Positions 26,470 through 34,691 of a DNA stretch of 55,131 bases are shown here, one piece after another. Source of the DNA: Gemmata sp. (GTDB lineage: Bacteria; Planctomycetota; Planctomycetia; Gemmatales; Gemmataceae). The notes under the pieces are model-generated. The model was not told the DNA's origin. It was given only the letters and a program-made list of their open reading frames with translations, and did not search any database. The stretch covers positions 1-55,131 of the forward strand of contig JANWYJ010000047.1 in NCBI GenBank assembly GCA_025055115.1, read 5' to 3'. Numbering within the stretch: position 1 is the first letter of the stretch; the number at the start of each line of letters is the position of its first letter. A program made the translations under genes and the position numbers.

Positions 26470-27063
26470 TTCATCCCCCACCATGTGGCGCAGCCGTTGG
26501 CAGGCTCGCGTCCAACGCCGACGAATCGTTCGTTCGTCCACCCCGAAAAGCTCCGCGATACGGGCTTGGTTCCACCCGTGATAAAAGATCAGGCCTACCA
26601 CTTCGCGTTCACTGACAGGCAACCGATCTACTGCTTGGTGAAACCGCACCCACAACTCAAAGTCGTCGGAAGGCACGATGGCCATGGGGACAACCGGATG
26701 GGGCCGGGGGCTATCGCTGTCATCCGGATGTCCGAAACGGAGCGTGGTTTTATGGCGACAACGCCGGGCCAAATCAAGTAATTCGCGGCGAATGTGGACT
26801 GCGGCCAGATTAAAGAAGTCCCGAGTTGAGGCCGGTTGGAGTTTCTTCAGACTCGTTAACAAGCGAATGATGCTGTTTTGAAATACATCCCCGCTGTCGG
26901 CTTCATTATGAATGTTCGGGAATGTCCGATACATCCGGCGCGCCAGTTTTTCCAATCGCTGGCCGGTGGCGCGAAGGAGTTCATCCGCGGCGGTCCGGTC
27001 CCCGGCTTGCCAACGTTGGATGTAACGGATGAGGCAAGAATTGTCGAGGGGGGGATCGGTCAT
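26446..27063 (-). CDS. ECF-type RNA polymerase sigma factor
   Basis: The chosen start is ATG 27063 (MTDPPLDNSCLIRYIQRW), giving 205 residues; ATG 27084 is an alternative. Region 2 shows LIRYIQRWQAGDRTAADELLRATGQRLEKLARRMYRTF and VFQNSIIRLLTSL, similar to the planctomycete ECF group that begins IxxL-x-AGD. Region 4 shows LPVSEREVVGLIFYHGWNQARIAELFGVDERTIRRRW, a clear helix-turn-helix for -35 recognition. No anti-sigma factor is adjacent, and there is no long C-terminal extension. It should direct RNA polymerase to a stress or surface regulon. It faces selB and overlaps it by 24 bases. Confidence 0.92.
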   Translation of the reverse strand: MTDPPLDNSCLIRYIQRWQAGDRTAADELLRATGQRLEKLARRMYRTFPNIHNEADSGDVFQNSIIRLLTSLKKLQPASTRDFFNLAAVHIRRELLDLARRCRHKTTLRFGHPDDSDSPRPHPVVPMAIVPSDDFELWVRFHQAVDRLPVSEREVVGLIFYHGWNQARIAELFGVDERTIRRRWTRACQRLRHMVGDELPDTLRG

Positions 27064-27271
27064 CGAACCCGCTCTGCTATCCATTTCGTGAATCCGTTAA
27101 ACTCTATGATACCTCAATTGAAAAAACGCTTTCAACCGCGAAATTGTCATATTCTTAATGAATTTTTGGAGTAATAAACTGCCGCATCTGCTCTCCGCTG
27201 GCCCTCGGGACGAATGTCCACGCAGAGAGCTTTCTGGTAGTAATTCATTGAGGAAGTCGTCCGCGATGTGG

Positions 27272-27300
27272 TTGACGCTTCTCTCGCGGTGCTTTATAAA
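27272..27300 (+). promoter_or_regulatory. Promoter of tRNA-Phe
   Basis: TTGACG (27272-27277) and TATAAA (27295-27300) are 17 bases apart. The tRNA begins 20 bases after the -10 box, leaving a short leader. Spacing and position fit a housekeeping sigma promoter very well. Confidence 0.8.
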
Positions 27301-27319
27301 TCAGTAAGTTGTGGTGATC

Positions 27320-27392
27320 GGGCAGTTAGCTCAGTTGGTAGAGCGAGCGACTGAAAATCGCTAGGTCCGCGGTTCAACCCCGCGACTGCCCA
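27320..27392 (+). tRNA. tRNA-Phe (anticodon GAA)
   Basis: A complete 73-base cloverleaf. The acceptor stem GGGCAGT pairs with ACTGCCC, and A at 27392 is the discriminator. The D arm is GCTC-AGTTGGTA-GAGC. The anticodon stem AGCGA/TCGCT holds loop CTGAAAA with anticodon GAA. The variable loop is AGGTC. The T arm is CGCGG-TTCAACC-CCGCG. CCA is not encoded. A strong promoter lies just upstream. Confidence 0.97.
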
Positions 27393-27861
27393 CTCAGCGT
27401 TTCACAGAAGGATGTCATTTCACGTCGAGCACATTTCACGCCGAGAATCGGCTCAGTCGGATTCCCTAGGGATATCGCCGCCCGGCGTAACCTCATTCTT
27501 TAGCTTTTGGTCGCCAAACAGACGCTCACAGAACGCAACGTCTTGAGTGTTGCGTGGTCTGTAGCCCAAAATGCCTTCCAAGAAAATGCCAACAGACTGG
27601 CCTAACGGCGTACACAACGGACGTGGCCAAGAGATGATTCTCTTACTTTCGCGTAAAGAGCATTGTGCCGACGGGCTTGGCCAGCGCGTCGGCACAACGA
27701 CGGAGAGCAGAGTAGTTTCATCTTTCGAAGAATGTCCACAACGGCGGCTGCGCGCTGAGGATGGTGCACTGCCGTAACCGAACCGTGGCTGCGCGTCTAT
27801 TGAAGAATGTCCACAACGGCGGCTGCGCGGGCCGGGGGGGGATACTAGCGTAAGGAAGAGC
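27393..27861. other. Intergenic region with a 28-base direct repeat; possible decayed sequence
   Basis: No gene is well supported. A minus-strand frame of 80 codons (27453-27695) ends in a natural-looking stretch (AFCERLFGDQKLKNEV) but has no recognisable family and no clear ribosome-binding site. It could be a remnant. Two 28-base direct repeats lie at 27727 and 27802. Confidence 0.5.
27727..27829. repeat. 28-base perfect direct repeat, 75 bases apart
   Basis: The 28-base unit starting GAAGAATGTCCACAACGG occurs at 27727-27754 and unchanged at 27802-27829. The spacer holds a further fragment of its 3' end (GGCTGCGCG at about 27787). It lies directly downstream of the DUF1559 gene. Confidence 0.95.
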
Positions 27862-28875
27862 CTAAAAAGCGCTGCCGTCGATCACTTCTCCCCCCGCGCG
27901 GGTGGCCAAGGCCCGGAATGTGTTGAGGTCCACGCTATCAGTGATCAAGCGTACAGAACCATCAACGTTCAAGAAATTGCAGCCATTGGTGTGCGGCGAC
28001 ATGAACCCACTGGGGCTATTCGTCAGGACGTTCGGTTTGCTACTGCGGATGTGGCACGTGACGTGTAAATTGGCCGGACGGTAGTTGTACGAACGGTGAG
28101 GATAGCCCATCCGTTGCCACCAACCGTCCGCATGAACCACCTCGCTGCCGGTGATCGTGCCCAACCACGTCGCTTCGGCCATGCGACTCATGCGCTCGCC
28201 AATGTACAGAGTGTTGGACGTTCCATCGGCAATGTCTTCAAAGCGGATGCGGCCATTGCGGAAGACCATGCCATTGAAGGTTCCGTTCTCCTCGTGGTCG
28301 TTCGTACCAAGCACTCCCGTGTAGGAAGAAACGGGCGCACGCGTGATGAGAGTACCTGTGCCAGAGAGTGTTACGTTGGTGCTCGATTCACCAAAATCCC
28401 ACACGTCGATCAATTTCGGGCTGGTATCGCTCGGGCAGACATATATTCGCACCAAGGCGGCTTCGGTACGGGCGAGGGCATTATTCGTGTGCATAATGGG
28501 CAGATTGAGGTCTAATTGCCGATAGAGATTGTCCTGTTCAACATATGGCAGGATGTAGACAAAAAAGCTCCAACCTGGCTCGTAATAGCCTGGTACGGTG
28601 GTTGTGAGAGTACGCCAATTGACATTGCCAGGATGGCTCACCGTAGTGAAACCCGGTGGGAAATATCCGACGGCACCGTGGTAGTTATGAAGGGCCAGGC
28701 CGATCTGCTTAAGATTGTTCTGGCAAGTCATACGGGCTGCAGCTTCCCGAACTTTTTGCACCGCCGGAAGGAGCAGACCAATCAGAATCGCGATGATCGC
28801 GATTACAACCAAAAGTTCAATCAGTGTGAATGCCACCGGTGATTTTCTCGGCGCAAAGCGGGGATTCGCAAACAT
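27862..28875 (-). CDS. DUF1559 protein with prepilin-type N-terminus
   Basis: The start is ATG 28875, giving 337 residues. Residues 15-40 are a type IV pilin-like signal (AFTLIELLVVIAIIAILIGLLLPAVQKVREAAARM) with the expected hydrophobic helix after the processing site. NNLKQIGLALHNYHGAVGYFPPG follows, the standard start of the DUF1559 body. The end has HTNGCNFLNVDGSVRLITDSVDLNTFRALATRAGGE, a version of the C-terminal H-x9-DG signature. Hundreds of paralogues occur in planctomycete genomes; they are thought to be processed by a prepilin peptidase and exported, but their job is unknown. This copy stands alone, unlike the one at 42.9 kb, which has a lipoprotein partner. Confidence 0.93.
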   Translation of the reverse strand: MFANPRFAPRKSPVAFTLIELLVVIAIIAILIGLLLPAVQKVREAAARMTCQNNLKQIGLALHNYHGAVGYFPPGFTTVSHPGNVNWRTLTTTVPGYYEPGWSFFVYILPYVEQDNLYRQLDLNLPIMHTNNALARTEAALVRIYVCPSDTSPKLIDVWDFGESSTNVTLSGTGTLITRAPVSSYTGVLGTNDHEENGTFNGMVFRNGRIRFEDIADGTSNTLYIGERMSRMAEATWLGTITGSEVVHADGWWQRMGYPHRSYNYRPANLHVTCHIRSSKPNVLTNSPSGFMSPHTNGCNFLNVDGSVRLITDSVDLNTFRALATRAGGEVIDGSAF

Positions 28876-29435
28876 CGGCAGATTGCCTCACAATCATTCT
28901 ATCGTTATCGGTTGATCGCGACCCCATGTGGTTTAACCGTGGTCATGTGGTCGAACTGTGGGCTTGAAGGCAAATGATGTGCCATGACAATCCGGTGCCC
29001 AAATCCGCGGGATTGAAGGGGAAGGGCAGTGGCCTTCTGCTCATGTTTTGACCAATCGCGGTCGTCGTGTAGCCACCCATAAGCCGTGCACCTCCGCCAT
29101 GGGCCAGTAACGGAGGTCAGTTGTGGGCCTGGGATTGTTCGGGCACACCCGTGCCGCCCGCGCCGACGAAGCCCGACCGAAGCGAAGGTCAGTTGTTGGC
29201 GAGGATTGTTCGGGTGAAGTTAGTGGCACGAAAAAAAACGGCGACAAAATCGTTCTTTTTGTTTGCCTTTCGCGAAAAATCGCTCATATTCATTAGTACA
29301 GATATTGATGCCCAGCGAGCCTCGGCACACAAGGCACGGCTGGGCTGATCTAAGCATCGGCCGTTGGGCTTCAGAAAGGTGGGTGATACTCGTTGACGGT
29401 TCTGAGCGATACACTGTTGGCAAGGAGGTGCGGTC
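28876..29435. other. Intergenic region between DUF1559 and murB
   Basis: No gene is supported: the frames present are shadows of murB or run through repeats. It contains an imperfect direct repeat (29115-29214) and, at 29422-29430, the strong ribosome-binding site AAGGAGGTG of murB. I see no convincing promoter pair. Confidence 0.5.
29115..29214. repeat. Imperfect 28-29-base direct repeat
   Basis: The copies are 29115-29143 and 29187-29214. They share GGTCAGTTGT at the start and GGATTGTTCGGG at the end, with differences in the middle. Confidence 0.85.
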
Positions 29436-30314
29436 ATGTCCTTGGCCGAGCAGTTTCCGGCAATCACTCAACGCAATCAACCGCTGGCGCCATACACTCA
29501 CTTGAAAATTGGTGGACCGGCGCAGTATCTGGTTCAGCCGCGCACGTTGGAAGAATTGAATGCTGTGTTGGCGGCGTGTCGCCAGGACAAGCTGCAAGTG
29601 CGAATGTTGGGTGGCGGATTCAACCTTCTTGTGCGGGATGATCCGCTGCCTGGGGTGGTCATTCGGCTCACAGCCGAGCCTTTCACTTTCCTCAAACGTT
29701 CTGGTCGCCGCGTGGTTGCTGGCGGCGGGGGCCAGCTTTTCGATCTGATTGCCTTTTGTGTGCGTGCTGGCCTTGGTGGCTTGGAAACGCTCATTGGTAT
29801 TCGGGGCACTGTCGGTGGGAGTGTCCGCTGCAATGTCGGCGATCGGACTGCGGAAATCAGTCAAACTGTTCGTAATGTCACGGTGTTGACAGAAGCAGGT
29901 ACGGTGCAGGTGCGTAGTCGCGATGAACTGACCTTTCGCGAACACGCCAGCGATATCGACGAACCGGTGATCTTGTCAGTGGAGTTTGAATTGGAAAACG
30001 ATCTTCCGGCGGCGATTGTCAAACGAATGCGCAAAGCATGGATTCTCCGCAAGGCGACCGAGCCGCTGAGTTTCCAGGCGGGAGTGCGGCTGTTCCGCAA
30101 CCCGCCGGGGCAAACCGCTGCCTCGCTCATTGACCGCGCGGCTATGACCAAAGCCAAGGTCGGGGCGGCCGAATTGAGTGAACGCAATTCCAATTACGTG
30201 ATTGCTCACCCTGGCAGCACGGCCCGCGACATTCTTCAACTGATTGCACTGGTTCGCGACAAAGTTAAGCAACGCACCGGTGTTTTACTGGAACAGGAGC
30301 TGCATGTTTGGTGA
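29436..30314 (+). CDS. murB: UDP-N-acetylenolpyruvoylglucosamine reductase
   Basis: The start is ATG 29436 after AAGGAGGTG; the product has 292 residues, as in compact (type II) MurB. FAD-binding landmarks are LKIGGPAQYLVQPRTLEELNAVL, MLGGGFNLLVRDDPLPGVVIRL and LETLIGIRGTVGGSVRCNVGDR. The C-terminal domain has VRLFRNPPGQTAASLIDRAAM, KVGAAELSERNSNYVIAHPGSTARDI and IALVRDKVKQRTGVLLEQELHVW. It reduces UDP-GlcNAc-enolpyruvate to UDP-MurNAc with NADPH in the cytoplasm, the second step of peptidoglycan synthesis. Its stop codon overlaps the start of the FtsQ-like gene. Other mur genes are not in the window. Confidence 0.95.
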   Translation: MSLAEQFPAITQRNQPLAPYTHLKIGGPAQYLVQPRTLEELNAVLAACRQDKLQVRMLGGGFNLLVRDDPLPGVVIRLTAEPFTFLKRSGRRVVAGGGGQLFDLIAFCVRAGLGGLETLIGIRGTVGGSVRCNVGDRTAEISQTVRNVTVLTEAGTVQVRSRDELTFREHASDIDEPVILSVEFELENDLPAAIVKRMRKAWILRKATEPLSFQAGVRLFRNPPGQTAASLIDRAAMTKAKVGAAELSERNSNYVIAHPGSTARDILQLIALVRDKVKQRTGVLLEQELHVW

Positions 30315-30973
30315 AACAGAAACGTGCTGCTGCATCGGCGGCAACGGCCAGGTGGCGTCTGTGGCCATCATTCCTGACCATCGCAGGCACGTTGTGCGTG
30401 GTTGCGTTGATCCTGTATGGCGTGTGGTGGTTGAACCAACAGGCGCAGCATCAACTGGCACAGCGGCAACGCTACAACATTTCCTTTGGCGACATTGTGT
30501 GTCAAGTACCACCGGGAATGACACGCGAAACGTTTCTGGCTGAAGTCCGTTATCTCTCCGATGCGTCGGCGACGATTTCGCTCTTTGATCCAGAATTGGA
30601 TGCCAAACTTCGCACGATTTTCGCGCTGCATCCGTGGGTGGAGAGCGTTGAAGGTGTGAGTGTTGAGCCACCCCGGCAGCTCAGCGTTTCCCTGCGATTT
30701 CGCACGCCGGTATTGGCCGTTGGCACCGATGATGGATTGCGACTGGTCGATCGCCACGGCATCGTATTACCGCGTGTAGCCATCCCCGATCGCGTGCCGC
30801 AGTTTCTCACAGAGGTCGCGCCACCGGGGCCGGTCGGTACGCCCTGGCCGGATACTCGCGTGCCACGAGCGGCACAGTTGGCCATCGAGTACAAACCGAA
30901 AACGATCGAACACCGACCCCAGGGTTGGGAATTGATTCTCTGGGATGGAAGGAAACTTCTGGTTGGTGGCTAA
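30311..30973 (+). CDS. ftsQ: FtsQ-like cell-division protein
   Basis: A GTG start at 30311 overlaps the murB stop in GTGA; a TTG at 30308 is possible. The product has 220 residues: a short basic cytoplasmic tail, one TM helix (about 20-42, SFLTIAGTLCVVALILYGVWW) and a periplasmic part. The latter has a POTRA-like segment, with AKLRTIFALHPWVESVEGVSVEPPRQLSVSLRFRTPVLAVG, very close to the FtsQ/DivIB pattern (Hpw-v-x-V-x-v-x-r-x-p-p-x-x-L-x-I-x-v-x-e-r-x-p-v-A), followed by DGLRLVDRHGIVLPR. The order murB-ftsQ matches dcw clusters. FtsQ normally bridges FtsB/FtsL with the divisome. As planctomycetes lack FtsZ, its use here is open. Confidence 0.82.
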   Translation: MKQKRAAASAATARWRLWPSFLTIAGTLCVVALILYGVWWLNQQAQHQLAQRQRYNISFGDIVCQVPPGMTRETFLAEVRYLSDASATISLFDPELDAKLRTIFALHPWVESVEGVSVEPPRQLSVSLRFRTPVLAVGTDDGLRLVDRHGIVLPRVAIPDRVPQFLTEVAPPGPVGTPWPDTRVPRAAQLAIEYKPKTIEHRPQGWELILWDGRKLLVGG

Positions 30974-30987
30974 GGCATTCCACGTCG

Positions 30988-31632
30988 TCAGGCGGCAGTA
31001 CTAGACTGCCGGAGATAGTCGAGTGCGAACTGCGACCATGTTTCAAATTCGTCTCGGTGGTTCCACAGTGATAAGAGGCTTGCAAATCCTGCCTCGGCGA
31101 TGACTTCTTCGCGTGGCAAGACTGTCGGTGCAGCCAGTTGGCAGAGATGAACCACGCCCAAATGCACACGGCCAACCAAGGTCCGGTCGTCGTTGATGAA
31201 ACCAAGGCAGCGTTCCGTGTAGTGGCAAGGGATTTCCACTTCCTCCGCCAGCTCGCGGAGCATGCCTGCCCGATAGGCATCGGCTGGAGCGATGGCATCG
31301 TCGGTGCTGATGTGACCGCCCAAGCCAATGGAGCGGAGTGATTGTAATCGTTTCTCTGTAGCCGTAGAACCGCGGCGATAGTGGAAGACTTCATCGCCCC
31401 ACTGGAGGATGATATAGGGGATCAATTGCTTGAACGCGGGGTCGGTTTCCACTTCGCTACGGGGGCGAAATTGGAAGCCGACAGGGTCCAGCAAGACTGA
31501 TACGTTGACTTCCGAAAGGGGCCGGAAGCCCACAAAATACCCCGCGGCATGAAATCGCTCGGTGGGGATGACTAACACTCGTTCGTCGTTGGCCATCCAG
31601 TTGTTACCTTCATCCGTAAGCCATGGCATCAT
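30988..31632 (-). CDS. Nudix-like (COG4112-type) phosphoesterase, degenerate Nudix box
   Basis: The start is ATG 31632, immediately after the upstream gene's stop (TGAATG), which implies translational coupling. The 214-residue product starts with an N-terminal domain (ERVLVIPTERFHAAGYFVGF) and LIPYIILQWGDEVFHYRRG, then GLGGHISTDDAIAPADAYRAGMLRELAEEVEI. RELAEEV matches the core of the Nudix box (REUxEE), but the Gly-x5-Glu that opens the box is not clear. This pattern fits a MutT-type predicted phosphoesterase (COG4112). Substrate is unknown, probably a nucleotide or other diphosphate. It is the last gene of the ispH operon and faces the FtsQ-like gene, 14 bases apart. Confidence 0.7.
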   Translation of the reverse strand: MMPWLTDEGNNWMANDERVLVIPTERFHAAGYFVGFRPLSEVNVSVLLDPVGFQFRPRSEVETDPAFKQLIPYIILQWGDEVFHYRRGSTATEKRLQSLRSIGLGGHISTDDAIAPADAYRAGMLRELAEEVEIPCHYTERCLGFINDDRTLVGRVHLGVVHLCQLAAPTVLPREEVIAEAGFASLLSLWNHRDEFETWSQFALDYLRQSSTAA

Positions 31633-32460
31633 TCACAGGAGCCATCGTGATACCACAGCGACGATCACAGCAAAAGCCAGCATGTATAACCCCAGACGGA
31701 TCGTTTCGTCTGTAGTTCGGCGGGCCAACAATTTTTTAAGTGCCACGCGATCTCCCGATTCGATAGCAATTTGCAGATTCAGTTCGTAGCTACTTTGGGG
31801 GTAATCGCGAAGGGCATCTTCGACCAACACTGGCACTCCGTGTCGTCGTGTGGGCAGGTTTGGCCCAACCGCGGCATGGAAGCCGAGTGCATCGCAGAAC
31901 GCGAAACTCGCCGGCCATAAGTCGCAGCGCGTGCGATCGGGCAAAAGCTGCCACAAGTCGCGGAGAAACTGTTCATCCGGTGCCTGGCGTTGTAGCAGCA
32001 CCCGATTACCATCGACCAAGGCCTGGGTGGAGCCTAAGAGTAAGGCTCCGTCGCCGTGCTTGAGGATGGCGTCGAGTTTTTCCAGCGTGCGCTCGGGAAG
32101 AAGTTCCATCGGCCATTCGAGGTCTGGAAGCCAACCGCTGACATTCCAATTGACCGGGTAACGATCGGAGATCGCGAAAGGATCACCCAAGTACCGATAC
32201 AAGTCCCGAGTCAGGACGAGAAAGCGAAAGCCGAGTAAGTCGTTGGGGCGGTCTTCGACGCGCACCACCGCGACGTGGTTGCGCCCAAACGGACAGGCAA
32301 AGTGCGCCAGCGGGCATTGCACGCCAGGCGGGCGGCTACCAAAAAGGACAGCAATCCGTTCTGCTTCCGGAACATCGAATTCGTGACTGCAAGCGGCCAC
32401 ACGCACTGTGCGCGCATCGGCCAGTACGATTGCCTGTGAGATGCGACGATCGGGAATCAT
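31633..32460 (-). CDS. Unknown protein with C-terminal membrane anchor
   Basis: The start is ATG 32460, overlapping the stop of the upstream oxidoreductase by 4 bases (ATGA). The 275-residue product has no signal peptide and one hydrophobic helix at the very end (LYMLAFAVIVAVVSRWLL), so it would be tail-anchored in the membrane with most of it in the cytoplasm. Features are HVAVVRVEDRPNDLLGFRFLVLTRDLY, a CPLAHFACPFG cysteine pair and a Leu-rich C-terminal third that looks like a helical bundle (SYELNLQIAIESGDRVALKKLL). I do not recognise a family. Coupling to its two neighbours suggests the three proteins are made together. Confidence 0.6.
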   Translation of the reverse strand: MIPDRRISQAIVLADARTVRVAACSHEFDVPEAERIAVLFGSRPPGVQCPLAHFACPFGRNHVAVVRVEDRPNDLLGFRFLVLTRDLYRYLGDPFAISDRYPVNWNVSGWLPDLEWPMELLPERTLEKLDAILKHGDGALLLGSTQALVDGNRVLLQRQAPDEQFLRDLWQLLPDRTRCDLWPASFAFCDALGFHAAVGPNLPTRRHGVPVLVEDALRDYPQSSYELNLQIAIESGDRVALKKLLARRTTDETIRLGLYMLAFAVIVAVVSRWLL

Positions 32461-33563
32461 ACAGTCCCCATCACGTCGGTCAGAGCTACGACGCGGTGTT
32501 CTGTTGCGGCTGTGAACACGGCTTCGCAGAGAGCGATGGTGGCCAGATTGTCGCGGCCACTGATTTCGGGTTCGCGATCGTTCTCGATAGCCACCAGCAA
32601 TTGCGCCATCGTCCCGACGAAAGCATCGGGGAACCAAACTTCCTCCCAGTGGGGGCGAATCCAGCAGTGGGGCTGCTGACGTGTGCTGAATTCGAGAGTA
32701 CTGGGTTCCCGAGCGGGATACTTCGGCCAGCCGATTGTGCCTTGCATGAGGCCATCGGTGCCTTCGATACGCCAACGAATGGCAGTATCACCGGCCACGC
32801 CCTCTTTGCATGGACCAGTCCAAACGTCGTCCCAAGCGGCGGCACGGGCACCGTTGGCATACTCGAGAATGTACAAATTGATGCCATCACGATGCGGAAA
32901 CTTCGTCCGTGGATCGGGCCGGGTGGATGCCAGCACACGCTCCGGATTGCCCAACCAATACCGGAAGCAATCGAGGTGATGAATGGACATCACAAAGGTT
33001 GTTAGGGAGGGCAACTCTTGCGCCCAGGGCATCCAATGGGGCACAGCGCGCATGTCGATCGTTGCCAGAACCGGTTCACCGATCCAGCCGCGTGTGAGCA
33101 GGTCTTTGGCGGCACGCACGGATTGATCGCAGCGCATGTTCTGGTTGACAGCCAGCATGATTCCTGCATCGCTACACAGTTTCACCAGGCTTCGCGCTTC
33201 GTCGAGGGAAAGGGCAAGGGGTTTTTGTGCCAGGATACCGCGAAGGTGGCCTTTGCCCAATTCGACGGCGCGGCGAATGATGTCGGGCTGGGCCGTCGGC
33301 GGAACGGCGATGTCGAGAACTTCAATGTCTGGATCGGCTAGCAGAGCCGTGATCGTATCGTATGTTTGGGGGATACCGTGGCGCAGCGCGACATTGTGAG
33401 CGGTCAGAGGATTCCGGGATGCGATCGCCACCGGGTTGAAACCAGCTGTGCGATAAGCCACCAGGTGACAATCGCGCATGATGAAGCCGGCGCCGACACA
33501 ACCGATGCGCCAATCCCGACGGCGGGGCAGGGGAGGATGGATGTTGAGTGTCGGAGGGAACAT
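32457..33563 (-). CDS. Gfo/Idh/MocA family NAD(P)-dependent oxidoreductase
   Basis: The start is ATG 33563, 37 bases after ispH, preceded by GAGG; the product has 368 residues. The Rossmann fold opens with WRIGCVGAGFIMRDCHLVAYRTAG (GxGxxG variant). AQKPLALSLDEARSLVKLC is the EKP-type motif of the family (here QKP, the Lys-Pro retained), and NQNMRCDQSVRAAKDLL follows. The C-terminal half holds the alpha/beta dimerisation domain with SIHHLDCFRYWLGNPERVLA (the HxxD active-site pattern). It should oxidise or reduce a sugar or inositol with NAD(P), in the cytoplasm. The substrate is not predictable. It forms a tight operon with the two genes downstream. Confidence 0.88.
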   Translation of the reverse strand: MFPPTLNIHPPLPRRRDWRIGCVGAGFIMRDCHLVAYRTAGFNPVAIASRNPLTAHNVALRHGIPQTYDTITALLADPDIEVLDIAVPPTAQPDIIRRAVELGKGHLRGILAQKPLALSLDEARSLVKLCSDAGIMLAVNQNMRCDQSVRAAKDLLTRGWIGEPVLATIDMRAVPHWMPWAQELPSLTTFVMSIHHLDCFRYWLGNPERVLASTRPDPRTKFPHRDGINLYILEYANGARAAAWDDVWTGPCKEGVAGDTAIRWRIEGTDGLMQGTIGWPKYPAREPSTLEFSTRQQPHCWIRPHWEEVWFPDAFVGTMAQLLVAIENDREPEISGRDNLATIALCEAVFTAATEHRVVALTDVMGTV

Positions 33564-33600
33564 CGCCCACACCTCACAACGAGGACAAGGCTCGGCCGGA

Positions 33601-34530
33601 TTACTGCAACACGCGTAACTCCCGCGGGAGCGGAAAGCTCACGTCTTCTTCGCGGATGGTTCGAGTCTCGACTGTGGCTCCGAAGCGTTGCGCGAGGTAG
33701 TGGATGCAGTCCTGCACGTTCTCTTCGGGGGCACTGGCCCCGGCGGTGACGAGGACCGTATCGTTGGGCTGAAACCACTCATCCTTCAGCTCACTGACAC
33801 GGTCAATCAAATACGCCGGGCGGCCGCTGCTGCGGGCGATTTCCGCCAGCCGCTGGCTGTTGGAACTATTCTGGCTTCCCAAAACGAGGACCACATTAGC
33901 TTCGACGACGAGTTTTTTCACGGCATCTTGGCGGTTTTGGGTCGCATAGCAGATGTCATCTTTATTAGGACCGACGATGTGTGGGAACTTGCGTTTCAAC
34001 GCGTCGATGACGGTTTTGGCTTCATCCACGCTCAGGGTCGTTTGCGTCAGAAAGGCGAGTTTGGTGTCCGGTGGGAAGGTGAGAGCTTCAACATCAGCGA
34101 CATCTTCCACCAAGATGATGTTGTTGGGAGCTTCTCCCATGGTGCCAATCACCTCATCATGACCTTCATGACCAATGAGGATGATGGTGTAACCTTCACT
34201 GGCAAACTTAATCGCCTCTTTGTGCACTTTGGTGACAAGCGGGCAGGTCGCGTCGATGGCGTTGAGATTGCGGGCACGCGATTGCTCCCGAATCACTGGG
34301 GAAACACCATGTGCGCTGTAAAGTACGGTCTGCCCGGGAGGAACTTCCGAAATATCGTTGACAAAGACGACACCGCGTTTTTCAAACCGTTCCACAATCG
34401 GCCGATTATGAACAATTTCGTGATAAACGTACAAAGGGCTGCCGTAATATCGCAAGGCGGTTTCTAGTGCCTCAATCGCCATATTGACACCGGCACAGAA
34501 CCCCCGTGGGTTGGCGAGAATGATTTTCAT
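33601..34530 (-). CDS. ispH: 4-hydroxy-3-methylbut-2-enyl diphosphate reductase
   Basis: The start is ATG 34530 after GGAGGAGG; the product has 309 residues, the family norm. The three iron-sulfur cysteines are in order: RGFCAGVNMAIE, IDATCPLVTKVHKEA and DDICYATQNRQDAV. HEIVHNRPIVERFEKRGVVFV, GHEGHDEVIGTMGE and GSQNSSNSQRLAEIARSSGRPAYLI are family blocks. It performs the last step of the MEP isoprenoid pathway (HMBPP to IPP and DMAPP) in the cytoplasm. The gene heads the minus-strand operon with an oxidoreductase; the DUF6370-like gene further upstream is separated from it by a terminator. Confidence 0.97.
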   Translation of the reverse strand: MKIILANPRGFCAGVNMAIEALETALRYYGSPLYVYHEIVHNRPIVERFEKRGVVFVNDISEVPPGQTVLYSAHGVSPVIREQSRARNLNAIDATCPLVTKVHKEAIKFASEGYTIILIGHEGHDEVIGTMGEAPNNIILVEDVADVEALTFPPDTKLAFLTQTTLSVDEAKTVIDALKRKFPHIVGPNKDDICYATQNRQDAVKKLVVEANVVLVLGSQNSSNSQRLAEIARSSGRPAYLIDRVSELKDEWFQPNDTVLVTAGASAPEENVQDCIHYLAQRFGATVETRTIREEDVSFPLPRELRVLQ

Positions 34531-34610
34531 GCGTCCTCCTCCTGCCGAGAATAGCATACCGTGGCCGCTATTATTTCGCCAACCGCAGCAACCAACACAT
34601 GACCAACGGG

Positions 34611-34655
34611 AAATAAAAATAAAAGTCAGAACGCCACCTTTCCGAGGTGGCGTTC
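34611..34655 (-). terminator. Rho-independent terminator of the DUF6370-like gene
   Basis: On the minus strand an 11-base stem (GAACGCCACCT with AGGTGGCGTTC, 34645-34655 and 34629-34639) with a 5-base loop is followed by a T-rich tract (34611-34628 on the plus strand is A-rich). It separates the small exported protein gene from ispH. Confidence 0.88.
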
Positions 34656-34691
34656 CGGCAAGCGACTGGGGTTACCGAGGTGCTGGGGACG

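Noticed and set aside
27320-27392. tRNA-Phe as an integration site with attachment repeat
   Set aside because: No second copy of the tRNA 3' end was seen in the window and there is no integrase.
29220-29945. Long minus-strand frame of about 240 codons
   Set aside because: It is antisense to murB, which has clear family motifs and a strong ribosome-binding site; its own product has no recognisable pattern.
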